Assembly (NCBI GenBank): GCA_019188255.1
Contig: JAETXT010000016.1
Span: 1,116,001 to 1,180,000 of the forward strand
Length of the DNA stretch: 64,000 nt
From: Verticillium longisporum
Lineage: Eukaryota; Ascomycota; Sordariomycetes; Glomerellales; Plectosphaerellaceae
Direction: 5' to 3'
Positions 34,211-45,892 of this stretch are shown here, piece by piece. Made by a program: the position numbers and the translations under genes. The first letter of the stretch is position 1. Every line of letters begins with the position of its first letter. A model generated the notes under the pieces. That model searched no databases. It was given only the letters and a program-made list of their open reading frames with translations, and was not told where the DNA came from.

Positions 34211-36049
34211 TTGCTAGCCACCAAACCCGACAAACGAAGCTCTACGGAACAGTCAATCAGCCGTAGCAGAGCTTCAACAAAATCAGCGACAATGAGCTCC
34301 TCGGATCACGGCAATAGCTCCGTGACAGAGCCAGAGAGCGCTGAAAAGATGCAACAGGAGTTCGACGGCATTCTGGAAGAACTCGGCATATCACGCCTAA
34401 CGCAGAAGGTCAGGAAGGGTCTCGATATTGACTTCATCGTTAATGGAGCAGAATCACGGTTCCCTGGATCACTGGATTCGGCATCCGCAGATCTCAAGAG
34501 CGCCTGGATCCTTAAGGCAATGAGCGCATACGGGACCATGAAGGGAGTTCACCTCCTGGAGGCGTTTATCGAAGACTTCCAGGGCTGGACCGAAGAGGAC
34601 TTTGACTCCTGCAATACAACGATCACTCGAGCGCTGAAGGTGTATCTAGCAGAGCGCGGGATCCCTCTTCCAGGAGCAGCAAACGCTAAGACGTCGAAGA
34701 GACTAGTCCCAATGCTTTCATGGGAAGAGATGCCCGACGCGACGGAGTCGATCACTGCCGACCGGGATTCAGTGCTCCAAAGAGCAGAGGAACAGCGAGA
34801 CCAGTGGGACGACGAGCAGCAACCCACGGGGAACGCCCAGCTATCCCAAATCCGAAAACTACGAACGGGGAGGACAGATCCCCGACAGCCCCTGGTTCCA
34901 GGGTTGTCTGATCAACGGAGCAGGCAATCCAGCCAACGAGAGATCACGCCTCAATCGCGAAGAAATGAGACCCCACCCCCAAATGTCACCCAGAACCCAC
35001 CAGCTTGGTACCATGCTCTGCCGCCACACGAATCGGTGAATTCACCGATCGACGGAGCTGTAATCAAGCAATTCGCATCGCTCTGGAACAAGGAGAGCAA
35101 TTACTCTGGGGAGACATACGATATCCTTGACGATAAAATGCGTATCTTCACGGACGTTTGCGAACTGCTGCAAATCCGCTATACGCAGCTCCACGCGCTC
35201 TTCCCGAGTATACTTTCAGGGCGCGCGCAAACTTTCTTCCTAGAGCACATGAACCGGAGCATGGGACTCCGTCAAATGTACCTAGCGATCAAACAACAGT
35301 TCGATTCGGAGATCAACAGAGCACAGTATCATACAGACTGGAGCTCGATGACGTTCCACTCTATAGCGGCAGAAGCTGATAACGCAGGAAAGCCGCGAAT
35401 GGAAGTTCTCCAGATCCTTCTGGATAGGCTTCAGCGGTGCCAGAGAGCACTTGGCCCTGCGTTCAAGGAAGAGACTCATCTCTATGTGAACACTCTGAGG
35501 GCGGTTCAAGGCGTCCCAGAGCTGAAGATTGCACTAGCAAGGCCGGAGCGATCTTTCAATGCGCTATCCGCACAGCTCAAGAGCACACTGAAGGTGGAGG
35601 AGAACACCAGAACGCCTGGGCACTTCTACACCGACAGACGTTATGGGAGCGGATATCGCCAAGCCAGTGGAAGGGGAGATCGCAGAGAGCAGTCGGTACG
35701 CAGAACCAATGATCGTCAGCCATCCAGAATTCGCAAATGCTGGATATGCTCTAAACGAGACTGCAGATCGACGAAGCACTCTCCCGAGGAGCAACAACGT
35801 TCGAAAGAGCAGTGGAAACGCATGCAGGAAGCGCGTGGGGATCAGCGGAAGGGATACCGTCAGTTTTTAACAGCAATGGAACCTGCTGAGAGCTCGGAAT
35901 CAGACAATCCCACTTCCGATGAGCTGGGAGCAGACGATGCCTTTGGGTCTGATCCCGAGAGCGAACTGATGAATGCCCATACTGCACACTTCCTAGCAAA
36001 TGAGTCGTTCCAACACAGAATCAGGGGAGCAGTCCGAAGGCTGAAATGA
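34211..36049 (+). CDS. Copia Gag-like protein
   Basis: A 612-residue capsid-type protein. The N-terminal ~60 residues are Ser-rich and the central ~330-480 region is helical (LLQIRYTQLHALFPSILSGR, FFLEHMNRSM), like the gag domain of copia elements. Near residue 509 is a short knuckle CWICSKRDCRSTKH, with spacing C-x2-C-x4-C-x4-H rather than the usual CCHC order. An acidic tail follows. Its TGA overlaps the ATG of the pol frame as ATGA. An upstream in-frame ATG would lie in the structured leader; an internal ATG (MSSSDHGN, residue 28) is an alternative start. Confidence 0.85.
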   Translation: MLATKPDKRSSTEQSISRSRASTKSATMSSSDHGNSSVTEPESAEKMQQEFDGILEELGISRLTQKVRKGLDIDFIVNGAESRFPGSLDSASADLKSAWILKAMSAYGTMKGVHLLEAFIEDFQGWTEEDFDSCNTTITRALKVYLAERGIPLPGAANAKTSKRLVPMLSWEEMPDATESITADRDSVLQRAEEQRDQWDDEQQPTGNAQLSQIRKLRTGRTDPRQPLVPGLSDQRSRQSSQREITPQSRRNETPPPNVTQNPPAWYHALPPHESVNSPIDGAVIKQFASLWNKESNYSGETYDILDDKMRIFTDVCELLQIRYTQLHALFPSILSGRAQTFFLEHMNRSMGLRQMYLAIKQQFDSEINRAQYHTDWSSMTFHSIAAEADNAGKPRMEVLQILLDRLQRCQRALGPAFKEETHLYVNTLRAVQGVPELKIALARPERSFNALSAQLKSTLKVEENTRTPGHFYTDRRYGSGYRQASGRGDRREQSVRRTNDRQPSRIRKCWICSKRDCRSTKHSPEEQQRSKEQWKRMQEARGDQRKGYRQFLTAMEPAESSESDNPTSDELGADDAFGSDPESELMNAHTAHFLANESFQHRIRGAVRRLK

Positions 36050-39000
36050 CAGCTCCGATAGAGCAGCTCTTCACCCAGTATCAGATCAATAGCACTTCCA
36101 CGTGGTACGGCATCATCCCTGATACAGGCGCGGCATCAGTTTCCACAGCAGGAGCTTCACAAACAAGGGCCCTAATAGCCCTAATACCAAGCCTAACAGT
36201 CAACAAGCAGGGAATAGGGGCCAGAGTGAGATTCGGAGCAGGAAATCCCATTTCCACGACGGAGGAGATCACTGTTCCAACGCCAATTGGGAGAATCACG
36301 TTCCATATCGTCCCAACGGATACCCCATTCCTGCTTTGCATCAAGGATATGGACGATCTCGGAGTCTACCTAGACAACACGCGTAACGAGCTGGTAAAGC
36401 GCGTTGGGGAGATCCAGGAGCGTACGCCCATTTTTCGCAAATGGGGCCACCCATGGTTCTTCCTGGATACGAAGACCCATACCAGCTCCGGGATCACATA
36501 CATGATGGGGACAGAGAGCGATGGAGCAGCGTTTCTGACAGAAGCAGAGCTCCGACGCATTCACAAGCGGTTCGGTCACCCATCTGTAGAGAAGCTATGG
36601 AACCTGCTCCAGAGAGCAGACCAGGACGTGAGTCGGGACGCTCTGGAGCTGATAAACCGCTTCTGCCACCATTGTCAGATCAAAGGGAAGTCCCCGCAAC
36701 GCTTCAAGTTTGCCCTGAGGTCAGATATCGACTTCAATTACGAGATTTTGGTCGATATTATGCACTTGGATGGAAAGCCCGTTCTTCATGTGATCGACGC
36801 GAGCACAGGATTCCAGTCCGCAACTTTCATTCCCAATTTCACAGCTCGCGCGACGTGGGAAGCTCTCAAGAGGTGCTGGTTGGATACATACCTTGGGCCT
36901 CCAGACGTCGTAACTGTTGACGCTGGAACGAACTTTGCCTCCGCAGAGTTCAGGGCAGAGGCACGCCTCCTAGGCATGACCTGCCATCAGATCCCTGTAG
37001 AGGCCCATTGGTCAATCGGCAAGGTTGAGAGCTACCATAAGCCGATACGCAGAGCGTACGAGATCTTGAAGGCAGAGTCTCGCGACACGAGCCTAGAATC
37101 GCTGCTTCAAGGAGCTGTGAAGGCGGTAAACGACACCGCTGGGCCCAACGGATTAGTGCCTACACTGCTCGTATTCGGGGCGATGCCCAGGATCACCGCC
37201 AACTCAGCGCCCACCGCGACCCAGGCGCAGCGCGCCGAAGCGGTCAATAAGGCGATGGCGGAGCTTCGGCGAATGGTCGCCAAGCGGAAGGTCAATGACG
37301 CTCTCAATACCCGTAACGGACCAGATACCAAGCAGTTGCTGCCGAGATCGCTGGAGCTGGGAAGCGACGTTCTTGTGTTCCGAGAGCGGGAGAAATGGAC
37401 CGGTCCCTACAAGGTCATATCGGTTTCTGACACGGCGGTCACGGTCGAAATGGTTAACGGCCCAACGGAGTTCAGAGGAACACACGTTAAGCCGTACAAC
37501 AGATCGCCGGATCAGCAGGCTGGGGAGACAATAGTGGTTCGAACTCCAGAGACCCCAGAACCATTTGAGTACCCAGAGCCAATTCTACCACGACGACGCG
37601 GGAGACCCAGGAAGTCAACAAACGCCACGAATCTGTTACAGGCGGCTTTCACGGATCGCAAGAGCAGTGCGACCGGGACTTCACAGATCGAGCGCCAATT
37701 CATTGTCAAAAGGGAACAGCAGGGGTACGACCTAGCTGTTCAACTACGCAATGAAGGCAGAATAACGACCCCTGGGAAGCCATTTGAACAGTCCGACTGG
37801 GAGGAAATCGACTCACTCCTGGCAGCTGGAGTGATCGTGCCGATCAGGAGATCCGCGTTTCCCAGTGCTAAGATCTTTGGATGCCGGCTTGTAAGAGAGG
37901 TGAAAGGCCTCCCTCAAGCCCCATATGAGAAGTCAAGACTGGTGGTTCAGGGACACAGTGACTGGGAGAAGACAACCCTGCTAACGCAGTCGCCCACGAT
38001 CATGCGCTGTAGCCAACGACTGATCCTAGCGATCACCCCAACGCTACAGCAACGTGGCCACCAGTTGATGCTCCGTGATATCAGTCAAGCCTACACCCAG
38101 AGCGCTACAGATCTGTTACGCAACGTTCTCCTGCGCGTTCCCAAGGAGCTACAGCATAGATACCCCGACGGAATCGTCTTCCACGTTGTGAAGCCGCTCT
38201 ATGGCATCGCAGAGTCAGGTCTCCATTGGTTTGTAACCTATCAGCGCCACCACAGAGAGCGCCTAAACGCCGTTCCAACGGGCTACGATCCGTGTTTGCT
38301 TCTAACCAGAGCTGGAGAGAGCTTTGGACTGGTCGGAATGCAGACTGACGACACCCTCAACCTCGGAGAGCCCGCGTTCATACAAAAGGAACAAACAGAG
38401 CTCGAAAGCGCTGGCTTCCGGGCAAAGCCTGCTTCCGTCCTTAACGCAGGATCTGACGGCGTCTTCAACGGCTGTATCATCAAAGTTGGAACTGAAGATC
38501 TCACGATTCAACAGAAAGGCCAAGGTGATCGCCTAGAGCTGGTAACCCCAGGGACAGCGAGCTCAGAGCAGGAATACATCGCCCAGAGAGCTCGCGGTGC
38601 CTATATTGCTTCAACCTGTCAACCAGAGGCAGCCTTCGATTTCTCTGTTGCAGCCCAAGCCAAGAACCCACAGGAGGACGACTTTGAACGGCTCAACAAA
38701 CGCATACAATGGCAGATCGCCAACGCAGGCCGTGGCCTGAATTACGTGCGCCTGGATCTCTCAACGGCCCAACTTTACGTATTTGTTGACGGCTCCTTCG
38801 CCAACAATAAGGACCTAAGTTCACAGATCGGATTCGTTGTCCTCCTTGGTAACGAACGTTCCTGCGATCAGGAGAACGCCTTCACGGTGCGCGGCAATAT
38901 CCTCCATTGGCAATCCATTAAGTGTAAACGGGTTACGCGTTCAGTTCTGGCTAGCGAGATCTATGGGATGGTTAGCGGCTTCGACGCGGCTTATGTCCTT

Positions 39001-39447
39001 AAACAGACGCTCCAAAAGATCTGTAAACGCTTAGAACTGCCGCTCCCACGGATGGTTATCTGCACCGACAGCTACTCGCTCTACCAATGCCTGGTTCAAC
39101 TGAGCGCGACAGCAGAGAAACGCCTAATGATAGATCTCATGGCGTTACGGCAAAGCTACGAAGAACGCGAAGTCGACGAAATTCGTTGGATCGCCGGAGG
39201 CGATAACCCTGCAGATTCAATGACCAAGGGAGCGCCAAACCAGGCACTGGAAGCGCTAGTGAGCTCTAACGAAGTCACAATCAGGATTGAAGGATGGGTC
39301 AAACGTCAAGAAAAGAACAGTCAGGGGGCAAAGGCAATTGATATTAGCAAAAATGCAGCAAAGCCTAAAAACGAGCACCCCAGAAGCAAAAACGACGACC
39401 CCGCGATCAGCAAAACAGCAAAGCAACCGCTCCGCAAAGCGGACTAG
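36046..39447 (+). CDS. Copia polyprotein (protease, integrase, reverse transcriptase, RNase H)
   Basis: 1,133 residues without interruption. In order: aspartic protease with DTGAA near residue 27; pre-integrase zinc finger (HKRFGHPS ... CHHCQIKG, ~170-215); integrase core with D near 237, D in TVDAGTNF (~291) and E in GKVESYHKP (~327); RT from about 590 with MQTDDTL near 765 in place of the usual YVDD, as in some fungal copia elements; and RNase H with VDGSF (~913), ASEIYG (~966), CTDSYSL (~1006) and NPADSMTK (~1055). The order integrase-RT defines Ty1/copia. It begins in the -1 frame of gag, overlapping it by four bases. The C-terminal ~40 residues are Lys-rich and could be a nuclear localisation signal. 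Confidence 0.93.
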   Translation: MTAPIEQLFTQYQINSTSTWYGIIPDTGAASVSTAGASQTRALIALIPSLTVNKQGIGARVRFGAGNPISTTEEITVPTPIGRITFHIVPTDTPFLLCIKDMDDLGVYLDNTRNELVKRVGEIQERTPIFRKWGHPWFFLDTKTHTSSGITYMMGTESDGAAFLTEAELRRIHKRFGHPSVEKLWNLLQRADQDVSRDALELINRFCHHCQIKGKSPQRFKFALRSDIDFNYEILVDIMHLDGKPVLHVIDASTGFQSATFIPNFTARATWEALKRCWLDTYLGPPDVVTVDAGTNFASAEFRAEARLLGMTCHQIPVEAHWSIGKVESYHKPIRRAYEILKAESRDTSLESLLQGAVKAVNDTAGPNGLVPTLLVFGAMPRITANSAPTATQAQRAEAVNKAMAELRRMVAKRKVNDALNTRNGPDTKQLLPRSLELGSDVLVFREREKWTGPYKVISVSDTAVTVEMVNGPTEFRGTHVKPYNRSPDQQAGETIVVRTPETPEPFEYPEPILPRRRGRPRKSTNATNLLQAAFTDRKSSATGTSQIERQFIVKREQQGYDLAVQLRNEGRITTPGKPFEQSDWEEIDSLLAAGVIVPIRRSAFPSAKIFGCRLVREVKGLPQAPYEKSRLVVQGHSDWEKTTLLTQSPTIMRCSQRLILAITPTLQQRGHQLMLRDISQAYTQSATDLLRNVLLRVPKELQHRYPDGIVFHVVKPLYGIAESGLHWFVTYQRHHRERLNAVPTGYDPCLLLTRAGESFGLVGMQTDDTLNLGEPAFIQKEQTELESAGFRAKPASVLNAGSDGVFNGCIIKVGTEDLTIQQKGQGDRLELVTPGTASSEQEYIAQRARGAYIASTCQPEAAFDFSVAAQAKNPQEDDFERLNKRIQWQIANAGRGLNYVRLDLSTAQLYVFVDGSFANNKDLSSQIGFVVLLGNERSCDQENAFTVRGNILHWQSIKCKRVTRSVLASEIYGMVSGFDAAYVLKQTLQKICKRLELPLPRMVICTDSYSLYQCLVQLSATAEKRLMIDLMALRQSYEEREVDEIRWIAGGDNPADSMTKGAPNQALEALVSSNEVTIRIEGWVKRQEKNSQGAKAIDISKNAAKPKNEHPRSKNDDPAISKTAKQPLRKAD

Positions 39448-39825
39448 GCCTCGGAATCCGAAGAATCCGAGTTTGACTGCTCTGGCGAGTCCCACCAGAG
39501 GCAGTCAAAGAGCCGCAGAGCTGCGGCCCGCCCAGCCGCCTTGCGGTCGGCATTACAAAGACCATCGAGGTCCTTGTTGGGGTCGTCACCCCCTTCGCCT
39601 CCTCCTCCTCGGCGATCGTCAGCATGCCCTTCACGACGGCACGCCACTTTTCCTTATCCTATTCATTGTTCTCCTACTGTTAATTGTTCACTTTAAGGCT
39701 GGAAGAGCAGATCTAACGCGCCGAAGACTGGAGATTGGAAGCGCGTTGGAGCGGCTATCGACCCTAGCGACAGCTCCCAATATTGGTTCTCACGGCTGTT
39801 CTATCCACAAAGAAAAGAGAGCCAG
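39448..39825 (+). other. Copia 3' untranslated region with hairpins and polypurine tract
   Basis: The region contains a 14-bp stem with one bulge (TTTGACTGCTCTGG at 39,472-39,485 against 39,495-39,509), then a stem GCCGCAG/CTGCGGC (39,512-39,527) and a third GC-rich stem after it. The purine run AAAGAAAAGAGAG lies just upstream of the 3' LTR. An opposite-strand frame (39,647-39,444) ends in a Ser/Asp run but is too short to call. Confidence 0.55.
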
Positions 39826-40111
39826 TGTTGAACCAATATTAGGGGTTCCCTAGGGCAGTGATCTCGGTAGGGGATCACCGATATGGTGATCACCGTGGCT
39901 GGGATTCACAGCTCTCAGGAGCACGTGAATCACAGCTTACGTGATCGGTGAATCAGATGGGTATATCTGACTCACGTAGGTAGTGGTAATTCAGAGAGAG
40001 ATCATCAACTACATCACAAGACTTATATCACCTACCCTACCTATTCAGAGCTCTCAGGCACAGCCAAAGCAATGAAACGGGGTTCACATAAGCAGTGAAG
40101 CCCTCTCAACA
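39826..40111 (+). repeat. 3' LTR of the copia element
   Basis: 286 bp, by eye identical to the 5' LTR, followed by the ATTTA target duplication and the interrupted gypsy copy D. Confidence 0.93.
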
Positions 40112-43100
40112 ATTTATCTATTTAATCCTAATTCTAGTTAGGAAGCGGATAATCGCTTAGCTATCTTAGTGCTCTAATACCCTCTTTATAAATATGATTT
40201 TAATAAATTAGCTTCCTAGCCTAGTATAGAGTATATAGCTAGTTATTTATTTAGTAAATATATTTATTATAAATATAATAAAGGAGTTTATCTCTCTATA
40301 AATTCATTAAGATCTTCTTTTAATATTTATTAATATAAAAAGATTCTTAAGCTTCTTTATAGCTTAGCTTAATATATCTAATATTATATAATAATCGATA
40401 TAATAGAGAATAATATAATTAATTTAGTAAACTATAATCCGAAATAGTATACCTATTACTTTATTTAATTAATAGAGTTAATTAAATACTTTAAGAAGAT
40501 ATTCTATTTAAGCGCTAACCCTTCTTATTATAGCTAGTATTATAATACTATAAATTATAATAGCGTTTTTAGGTTCTTCTTTATTAATTAGAATAATATC
40601 TCCTTATTAAGATCTCTTTAATTTATACCCTTTTATCTCTCTAGCTTTATTATTCTATAAGTTTTTATTAATCTTTCTATAATTCTTTATTAATTAACTT
40701 TTATAAATAAAGCCTTTATTTATTAATATTGTAGAGGAGGTTATCGCTATATATTAATCTATATATATTATTTATTATAAGGAAGCTAATATTCTCGACT
40801 TTATTATATATAATTAAAAGGTTAAACTATATAATTAGCCTTTAAAGGGCGAAGAAGATAATAAATAGAATAAGACCTTATATAATATAGATAAGATCCC
40901 CTTTAATATAAACCTCTCCCTCCTCTTAGAAGAGGCTCTAAATAATATTATTCTAATATATCTTCGCCTTTTAGGAATATATTACTATAATTATAGCCCT
41001 ATTAGCTATCCCTTATTTTACGCCTCTTAATACTTTATTACTATTATAGAGGATATTACTATTAAGAAGAAGGCTAATATTAAGAAGAAGAAATCGAAAT
41101 AGCTATTAAGAAGAAAGCTATTATTATTATTAAAGTATTAATAAAAGCTATTAAGGAGAAGGCTATTAAGGAGAAATAGCTTATTATTATTAAAGCTAAG
41201 TTTATTAAAGCTTAAGAAGTACTTCGTATTATAAATATAGCCTTTAAGATATTAAAAGTCTTAGAAGTCGATAATAATAATAGGGATATTAATAAACTTA
41301 ATCTATTAATATTATCGTTTTCTAAATATTTAGCTTCTTATAGTATTTCCTCTACTCTCTTAATAAATAACTTTAATCTTTTTAAATATATTAAAGATAA
41401 TATTAATAATATCCTTATTTATCCTCTAAATAGTAATCTCTTCCTTTCCTATAATAAGGGTAAAGGTAAAAGTAAAGCTATAGCTCTTATAATAATTATT
41501 AATTATTATATTCTTATTAATAATTACCTTTATAATATACTATTACCCTTATTCCTTTAATAAAAGCTTTTAATTTAATTATTTAATCTAATAGACTATC
41601 TAAGATATATACTATAGCTAAGGTAGCCTATATTCCTATAATAGCTTTATCGAAGTATCCTATAGCCTTAACTACCTTTAGCCCGCCTTTAGCGAAGAAG
41701 ATATATTAGATACTTTAGAAGGTTCTTTATAGTACTAGATTAGCTAATTTATCTATATATAGTAGCTATACTTTAGGTAATTAGTTAGCGATCTCGCCTT
41801 AGAGTAAAGTACTTAGTAGCTTTATTAGTAATAGTAGTAAGGAAGAGGATAAACTTATTAATAAGCTTTCGCTTATTATATTAGATAAGGGTTAAGAATA
41901 ATATAATAGGTTTCTTAAAGTAATATTAATCCTAATAATAGCTATTATTAAGTATTATTATAATAATTAATTAATAAATCGATATTACTATTATAGGCCT
42001 AGTATTAGTAGTATTTATTCTATTATATTAGTTTTTATTTAAATAGTTTTATTATTTTATCCTTCTATATACTTTTAATTATTTATCCTATTATTTATAT
42101 TTATACTTCTAATATTTTTTATATTTCCTTAAAGTTTAAATTATATTTTCTAAATAGCTTTCTAGCTATTAAGTATTAAATTTAATTAGCTAGTTTATAT
42201 ATTTTATTAAATAGAAATTCTATTCTTAATCCTCTTTATAATCTATAATATCTTCGAATTCCTATTCCTCCTATTCCTTTTCTAATATAAAGAAGTAAGC
42301 CGATTATTTAATATCTATTTAGCGAATATATTAAAGTTCTAAGGAAGATATTAAGAAGATATTATATATTCTAGTATAAGTCTTAGGAAGTAATACTTAA
42401 TAGGCTTATTCGTTTATTTTCTCTATAATCCTTATTTAGATATTTTTAAATATAAGCTTTCTATTCGATTTAAAGCGAAAGTTCCTTATAGAGAGACTTA
42501 TAATATCTCTAATATTAAAAACCTTAAATATATATTTCTTATTATAATAGAGAGCCTAGGTATATATTATATATTATTAATTTTCATTAATTAATTAGCG
42601 AATAAATATAATCTTTTTAATCCTCTCCTTTATATCTTCGACTTTAATATCCTTTCTTAGGGCTATATAATCGACTATCCTCGAATAATACTTATATAAG
42701 GCCTTAAATAGTAAGATATTAATAATATTATATATATTATTATTATAAGAGAATTCTATTTCTTTTAAATAGTATAGCTACTCCTTTAGTACTTAATTAT
42801 TAATATAGTAAAAGTATTTTTCTAATATCTAATAAATTCTTTCTATTTATCTATTTAACTAAAAATAATAGGCTATAAATAGGTAGCCTTTAATTACTCT
42901 TTCTTAATAGAATTCCTTCTAGAATTAATTAATAAAGAGCTTATTCCTATTATTTATAATATTTTCTAAGGTCTTAAATTAATATTCTATTTCTTTATAA
43001 AGAATAATATTTAAATCTATAACTATAAGTACTATATAGATTATTAAGAATCGAGTAATCTTTATAAAATAGTCTATAATAATAAAAATAGAATTATATT

Positions 43101-45892
43101 TTAGATTATTATCCTTTATTATTAATATTAGCTTTATAATAAAGTCTAAGGAGATCTCTTAGAAAGGGTATAATAGAGGTAATAATAATTATAGCTTCCT
43201 ATATAGCTTATACTAGAGTATTTATATCCTTTAATATATTAAGTATTTAATAATATATTAATATATATCTATTATTATATTTTCCTAATAGAACTTTCTC
43301 CTAAGTAGATCGAGGGTCTTATTTACCCCTATATATCCCGCTTATAGATTATTATAATACTATTTTAATAGCTCTTTATAAAGAGTCCCTTATAATAGGA
43401 TAATAAGTCGTCCCTTAAAGAGGAGAGTACTATATTTATTTAAAATATAATTTACTCTTTTTCTAGCTAATTAGTTTATATTCTCCCTTTAAAAGCTATC
43501 TCCTAGGTTAATAGCTTAAAGACCTCTAATTAAGTTTTTAAAATCTAAAATAAAAGTAGGCTTTAGCGCTATTTTATTCTTTATAAGCTCTTTATAATAG
43601 AATATAGGATATATTAATCTAGAATAATAACCTAAGGCTCTTCTAGATTCTTAGACTCTATTTATATAGTCTCTTAGCGAGCTATTATTAACTTCTTAGC
43701 CTTAGTTTTTCAGCTTTATAATCGAGAAGAAATTCTCTTCCCTACTTTATTTATAATAATAGTATAAATATATATTATTCTACGCCTAAAGGGTAATATC
43801 CCCTATTCCCTAGAACTATAATATCGTCCTAATATAGGGGTAAGCTTCTATCCTTATAGTATTCCCTTAATAGCTTAGATATAGGCTCTATTTATAATAT
43901 CCTTTAGCTTTATTCTAGTAATTATTTATTAAACGTCTATAGCTAGGTTTTCTGCTATTTATAATTTCTTAGATAATATAGGGAGTATATTACTTATTAG
44001 TATTTATTCTCCTATATAATCTAGCCTCTTTAAAAGGCTATTAGCTAGGTTTATAGCCCTAGGCTAATATTAGATTTTAAAATTAAAAGATAATAGTCTA
44101 TATACTTAGTATATAAGCTTTCCCTAAAAATCCTTTACTAATATTTATATAATACTCTTAAAAGCTTAGTAATTAATTAATATAATAAAGACCTATCCTA
44201 TACTCTCTAAATAATAGTATTAATATTTAAGGCTTTCTATTATTATAAGGAGTTCCTATTATCTAATTCCCTATCGCTATTTAGTTGGCGAGAGCTTCTA
44301 GGAATAGTACGCTATAGGTCTCTATCCATTTTCGTATTTTTAATTTAAGATTCCTAAAATAATATTATTAAATATATTAATTTCGACCTAGCCTTTTAAT
44401 ATATAATCCTAATATTATAGGATTATTATAATAATAAATATAGTTTTTAATTATTTAAAAGCCTTTTATATTTTAAATAGCTATTTAAATTGCCCTTTCT
44501 TAATATTTATAATACTTCCTTTTAATAAAGTAAATAAAGGGGCTATTATCTTTAAATAGCCCTCTATAAACTATTTATAGAAGTTTATAAAGCCTAGGAA
44601 TACTTATATATTCTTAATGGATTCTAGGAATTATTATTTAATTATAGCTTAGATATAATTTAAGTCTATAATTATATTTTCCTTAAAGGTAATAAATTCT
44701 AGGAACTCGACTTTATCTTAATAGAATAAGTATTTCGAGTATTTAATAAAGAGTTTAAAATCTCTAAATCTTTTTAGGATTTATTAGAAGTAGATAATAT
44801 ATTCCTCCTTTATATATAAATAAATTAATATATTATCTAAGTAAATAATATAGAAATTGTTTAATAATTTAGCGAATATTTAATAAATATATACTTAGAA
44901 AGTAATAAGAGTATTTATTAATCTAAGTAATATTATAATATATTTATAATATTTATATTTTATCTAGAAAGCTATTTTCTATTAATTACTCTTCTTAATA
45001 TAAATCTAATAATAAATATCCTAAATATCGATTTTAGAAAAGTACTTTATTCTTATAAAGTAATTTAAAAGTTTATTAATTAATAAAAGAAAGTAATAAT
45101 TCTTTATTATAATTATATTAAAGCTTTAATAATTAATATATAAATATAAGCTCTTATCCTTCTTTAATATAAATAGGATTAAGGCCTTTATAAGGCTAAT
45201 AGACTTTTTAATCCTCTTTATAGCTTCCTTTTCTATAATATAATAATAGAGCTCTTTTAATTACTTCTATAATAATAAATAGATAGGGCTATAGAGGGGT
45301 CTAGCTCCCTCTTTTAAGTCTATTAAGTATTCTATATCTTTTAATATTAATAATTCCTTTATTTACTTTTTAAAGAATATATCTTTAAATTTAGTAAATT
45401 CTATAAGAAGTACTTTAGCTTGCCCTTTATTTAGGAGTAAATTATTAATAATAGGGATAATTATATTAAATATTATTATTATAGCTTAAATAATATAAGT
45501 AATATAAGCTTTAGCTTTATCCTCGATTAATATCTTTATAAACTCTCCTAGGTCTATATTTAATATATAGCTTTAAGTAAAGGATCGAATAGAGGTATCT
45601 ACTTAAATACCTTCCTACCCTATACTATTATTAGATAGGAGTATATAGCTAGACCCTTTAGACTATTCTATATATATAAATAGTTAATATAATGATTTAG
45701 AGTAGTTCTATATATTTAATATATAGAAAGAGAGCGTAAATATCCTATAACTAATCGCTATCTAGCTATTAAACGTTTATAGTTTAAGGGCTTCTATATT
45801 TTCTATTTCTTATAACTTTAATAATTAAATGAGAATAGAATTAATAATATCTACTATAATATTAATATTTAGATTAATAGAGAATTTAATCT

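Larger units (their letters stand above)
33663..40111 (+). mobile_element. Intact Ty1/copia LTR retrotransposon
   Basis: The 6,449-bp element has two 286-bp LTRs (TGTTGAACC... to ...CTCTCAACA) that look identical, a 5-bp target duplication ATTTA (33,658-33,662 and 40,112-40,116), and balanced GC. The paralogous site in copy A near 19,560 reads through without interruption, confirming the insertion point. Gene order (protease, integrase, RT, RNase H) makes it Ty1/copia. Identical LTRs, open frames and absence of RIP indicate very recent insertion, and it may be able to move. Confidence 0.95.
33032..45892 (-). mobile_element. Gypsy copy D (RIP-degraded), split by the copia element
   Basis: Minus-oriented. 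The 3' LTR is 33,032-33,222, then 33,223-33,662, then the copia insertion (33,663-40,111), and the element resumes at 40,117 after the ATTTA duplication. The opposite-strand frame lies at 33,400-33,662 plus 40,117-41,950 (plus strand). Pol on the minus strand runs from about 42,000 to 45,892; its integrase core is at about 43,080-43,200. It stops in the protease/pre-RT region, where copy E begins in opposite orientation. Confidence 0.78.

Noticed and set aside
39287..39853. Plus-strand frame across the copia 3' end and LTR
   Set aside because: It overlaps the pol C-terminus in another frame, runs into the LTR and has no recognisable protein features.
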